A stretch of DNA of 8,780 bases. Source: JAZKFT01 sp043760535 (GTDB lineage: Bacteria; Bacteroidota; Bacteroidia; Chitinophagales; Chitinophagaceae). A program made the position numbers and the translations under genes. Location: positions 1 to 8,780 of the forward strand of contig JAYUOV010000283.1 in NCBI GenBank assembly GCA_043760535.1, written 5' to 3'. Below, in pieces: positions 7,080-8,780 of this stretch. The notes below the pieces were generated by a model that made no database searches, was not told the origin of the DNA, and worked only from the letters and a program-made list of their open reading frames with translations. Positions within the stretch are counted from its first letter, which is position 1; each line of letters begins with the position of its first letter.

Positions 7080-7200
7080 AATATTATTTTGACCACTTTT
7101 CAAACCAAAACCCGACTATTTTAGCGATAGAAAATTATTGAACAGCATTATCTGTCTGTAAAAATAAGTTAACCGTTATTGCTACTCTAAAATTATACAA

Positions 7201-8364
7201 ATGGCATCCAATCAGGTCCAGATATTTGATACAACCCTTCGTGATGGCGAACAGGTGCCAGGCTGTAAACTAAACGCCAACGAAAAGATAGAACTGGCCC
7301 TTAAACTGGAAGAATTGGGCGTTGATATTATTGAGGCCGGTTTCCCCATTTCAAGCCCCGGCGATTTTAATTCCGTTACCGAAATTTCTAAATTAATAAC
7401 CAACGCTACCGTAGCCGCATTGAGCCGTGCCGTTTTAAAAGATATAGAGGCCGCCGGCGAAGCTGTAAGATTTGCCAAAAGACCTCGCATACATACCGGC
7501 ATCGGCACCAGCGACAGGCATATTAAAGCCAAATTCAACAGCACCCGGGAAGATATTTTACTGCGGGCTGTTCAATGTGTAAAATGGGCTAAAAATTTCG
7601 TGGATGATGTAGAATTTTATGCCGAAGATGCCGGCCGTACAGATAACGATTATTTAGCACAAGTGGTGGAGGCAGTAATTAATGCAGGAGCCACTGTAAT
7701 TAATGTTCCTGATACAACCGGCTATTGCCTGCCACATGAATATGGTGCTAAAATGGCTTATCTTATTAACAATGTTCCCAATATGGATAAGGCTATTTTA
7801 AGTTGCCATTGCCACAACGATTTGGGACTTGCCACTGCAAACTCCATTGCCGGCGTAATTGCAGGTGCTAGGCAAATAGAATGTACCATCAACGGCCTTG
7901 GCGAAAGGGCTGGCAATACTTCATTAGAAGAAGTGGTAATGGTATTGCAACAACATAAGGAATTAGGCTTATATACTAATGTAAACAGCAAACTCCTCAA
8001 CCCCATGAGCCGCCTTGTAAGCGATACCATGCGTATGCCGGTGCAGCCCAATAAAGCCATAGTGGGCAGCAATGCTTTCAGCCATAGCAGCGGCATCCAT
8101 CAGGATGGATTTTTGAAAGATTCGCTCACCTACGAAATCATCAACCCCGAAGAAGTAGGTGCTGGCGAAAGCAAAATAGTATTAACAGCCCGCAGCGGAA
8201 GAAGTGCACTGGCACACCGTTTCAGGCTGTTGGGCTATGAGTTTACAAGGGATGAAGTGGATATTTTATACCAGCAGTTTCTACTGGTAGCAGATAGTAA
8301 AAAAGAAGTGGTAGAAGAAGATTTACATGAAATGGCAAAAGCCTTTCAGGCAGTGGGCGTGTAG
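7201..8364 (+). CDS. leuA: 2-isopropylmalate synthase (short form, no allosteric domain)
   Basis: LeuA condenses acetyl-CoA with 2-oxoisovalerate to 2-isopropylmalate, the first committed step of leucine synthesis, in the cytoplasm. The 387-aa protein is a single HMGL-like TIM barrel with all key motifs: DTTLRDGEQ (10-18) with the catalytic Arg14 and metal ligand Asp15, SCHCHNDLG (201-209) with metal ligands His203 and His205, NGLGERAGN (231-239) with the metal-binding Asn at its end, and SGIHQDG (297-303) after the barrel. It stops soon after, at AFQAVGV. The C-terminal leucine-binding regulatory domain of long LeuA proteins (about 510-550 residues) is therefore absent, and feedback inhibition through that domain is not expected. 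Related enzymes (homocitrate or citramalate synthase) share this fold; the leuC gene directly downstream favours isopropylmalate synthase. The start at ATG 7201 places DTTLRDGE at the usual distance from the N-terminus. Confidence 0.93.
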   Translation: MASNQVQIFDTTLRDGEQVPGCKLNANEKIELALKLEELGVDIIEAGFPISSPGDFNSVTEISKLITNATVAALSRAVLKDIEAAGEAVRFAKRPRIHTGIGTSDRHIKAKFNSTREDILLRAVQCVKWAKNFVDDVEFYAEDAGRTDNDYLAQVVEAVINAGATVINVPDTTGYCLPHEYGAKMAYLINNVPNMDKAILSCHCHNDLGLATANSIAGVIAGARQIECTINGLGERAGNTSLEEVVMVLQQHKELGLYTNVNSKLLNPMSRLVSDTMRMPVQPNKAIVGSNAFSHSSGIHQDGFLKDSLTYEIINPEEVGAGESKIVLTARSGRSALAHRFRLLGYEFTRDEVDILYQQFLLVADSKKEVVEEDLHEMAKAFQAVGV

Positions 8365-8390
8365 AGACGCCCATTTATGGCGTCTCCTAC
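8361..8390 (+). repeat. Palindromic hairpin element starting on the leuA stop codon
   Basis: GTAGAGACGCC (8361-8371) pairs with GGCGTCTCCTAC (8379-8390) across a 7-base loop, with one bulged C: 11 base pairs. The leuA TAG (8362-8364) is part of the left arm. No T run follows, so it is not a standard terminator. From memory, palindromes with a GTAGAGACGC-like core recur many times in some cyanobacterial and Bacteroidota genomes, so this may be one copy of a dispersed REP-like element. A genome-wide count would decide. Confidence 0.6.
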
Positions 8391-8415
8391 TTGTAGATAA
8401 AAATGCAATCCAAAA

Positions 8416-8490
8416 GACCAAGCCCAATAGTAGCAATCATTTGAACGGAGCGTCGCCAATGTCGCCACATAGTAGCAATTGGCTTGGGTC
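8416..8490. repeat. Imperfect inverted repeat enclosing 11-bp direct repeats, leuA-leuC spacer
   Basis: GACCAAGCCCAA (8416-8427) and TTGGCTTGGGTC (8479-8490) are inverted copies that differ only by two single-base shifts. Within them ATAGTAGCAAT occurs twice in direct orientation (8427-8437 and 8469-8479), and GTCGCCA occurs twice (8452-8458 and 8461-8467). The block is nested and roughly symmetric, as in a small non-coding mobile or repeat element or a structured RNA leader in front of leuC. No open reading frame explains it. Confidence 0.5.
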
Positions 8491-8512
8491 ATAAAAAAAA
8501 TAATAGTAACAC

Positions 8513-8780
8513 ATGGCACTAACATTATTCGATAAAATTTGGGATGCCCACGTGGTAACATCCATACCCGACGGGCCTTCTGTGTTGTATATAGACAAAC
8601 ATTTTATACATGAAGTAACCAGTCCACAAGCGTTTAAAGGCATCGAAAACCGAGGGTTAAAAATGTACCGCCCCAAACAAGTAGTGGCCACGGCCGATCA
8701 TAACGTGCCCACACTGAATCAGCACCTGCCTATTAAAGACGAACTGAGTAGGATGCAGGTAGATAAACTCATAGAAAACT
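8513..8780 (+). CDS. leuC: 3-isopropylmalate dehydratase large subunit, N-terminal part (runs off the window)
   Basis: LeuC is the iron-sulfur large subunit that, with LeuD, isomerises 2- to 3-isopropylmalate in leucine synthesis. The first 89 codons are present, from ATG 8513 to the window edge, out of about 465 in the family. They match the aconitase-family start closely: LTLFDKIWDAHVV (3-15), VLYIDKHFIHEVTSPQAF (24-41) and ATADHNVPT (59-67). The cysteines that hold the 4Fe-4S cluster lie further on and cannot be checked. It is on the same strand as leuA after a repeat-rich 148-base spacer. This spacing is unusually long for adjacent genes of one pathway, but co-transcription remains likely. 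No Shine-Dalgarno sequence is visible; the sequence before the ATG is A-rich (ATAAAAAAAATAATAGTAACAC). Confidence 0.93.
   Translation, partial: MALTLFDKIWDAHVVTSIPDGPSVLYIDKHFIHEVTSPQAFKGIENRGLKMYRPKQVVATADHNVPTLNQHLPIKDELSRMQVDKLIEN

Larger units (their letters stand above)
6391..7200. other. 810-bp intergenic region without an intact gene, possibly holding decayed coding sequence
   Basis: Neither strand has a convincing intact gene here. Short stretches look protein-like but end quickly. A plus-strand ATG at 6513 opens 56 residues to 6683 with a hydrophobic start (MTRIIILVHLFANSILL). A minus-strand frame at 6756-6890 encodes a 44-residue polar and aromatic stretch containing SYSHGEDEFRFSWPIREKF. 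A plus-strand stretch at about 6850-6955 reads AVFSTKLDYEWQGRAFRFSI before a stop. A minus-strand stretch at about 6945-7010 contains AQFEEHLFLSDKQLNF. The overlapping frames cannot all be real, and stops or frame changes separate them, as expected for a decayed gene or plain AT-rich noncoding DNA. The promoter of leuA must lie at the right end, but I see no clear TTG/TAnnTTTG pair. Confidence 0.5.

Noticed and set aside
7080..7200. Leucine leader peptide or T-box-like attenuator in front of leuA
   Set aside because: I saw no short frame with a run of Leu codons and no T-box-like signature. The only structure is the 8-bp inverted repeat at 7059-7079.
7758..8096. 112-aa minus-strand open frame inside leuA
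   Set aside because: It lies fully antisense to the conserved leuA motif region, so it is a by-product of leuA codon use.
8361..8390. Intrinsic terminator after leuA
   Set aside because: The hairpin overlaps the stop codon, is not followed by a T run, and leuC follows on the same strand, so an ordinary terminator is unlikely.
1..8780. CRISPR arrays, tRNA genes, insertion sequences, phage genes
   Set aside because: I saw no regularly spaced repeats, cloverleaf-like sequence, transposase motifs or phage structural genes on either strand.

Overview
The window reads as a piece of a Bacteroidota chromosome, most likely a Chitinophagaceae-like member (inference). The reasons are a GLPGLI-family secreted protein beside a TonB-dependent-receptor-like barrel with a carboxypeptidase-like N-terminal domain, a short LeuA without an allosteric domain, and start codons without convincing Shine-Dalgarno sequences. 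There are no rRNA or tRNA genes, CRISPR arrays, transposases or phage genes.

Left block (1-2195). A gene entering from the left edge (+) ends in a Glu/Pro/Leu repeat, one membrane helix and a basic tail. It meets a 516-aa alpha-helical, TPR-like protein of unknown function on the minus strand, and the two stop codons overlap. Upstream of the latter, also on the minus strand, is a small XRE-type DNA-binding protein with an inverted repeat in its promoter region.

Middle block (about 2500-6400). This AT-rich, plus-strand three-gene cluster is the most unusual part. It encodes a 111-aa exported cysteine-rich protein of no recognised family, a GLPGLI-family periplasmic protein, and a 909-aa outer-membrane receptor-like barrel. 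A perfect 15-bp hairpin with a GNRA-type loop separates the small gene from the other two. The arrangement suggests a small secreted product with its own envelope handling or uptake partners. That is inference; no modification enzyme or exporter is visible.

The 810-bp gap at 6391-7200 has no convincing intact gene. It holds small hairpins and short coding-like stretches broken by stops, possibly relics of a decayed gene.

Right block (7201-8780). leuA and the start of leuC are the first two steps of the leucine branch: 2-isopropylmalate synthase and the large subunit of isopropylmalate isomerase. The 148-bp spacer between them is full of repeats. A palindrome starts on the leuA stop codon and can form a competing fold with the end of leuA. 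A second bulged inverted repeat contains 11-bp direct repeats.

GC content contrasts between blocks in sampled stretches: about 42-45% in the flanking genes and about 29% inside the receptor gene. This fits an acquired or differently evolving insert between housekeeping-like genes.
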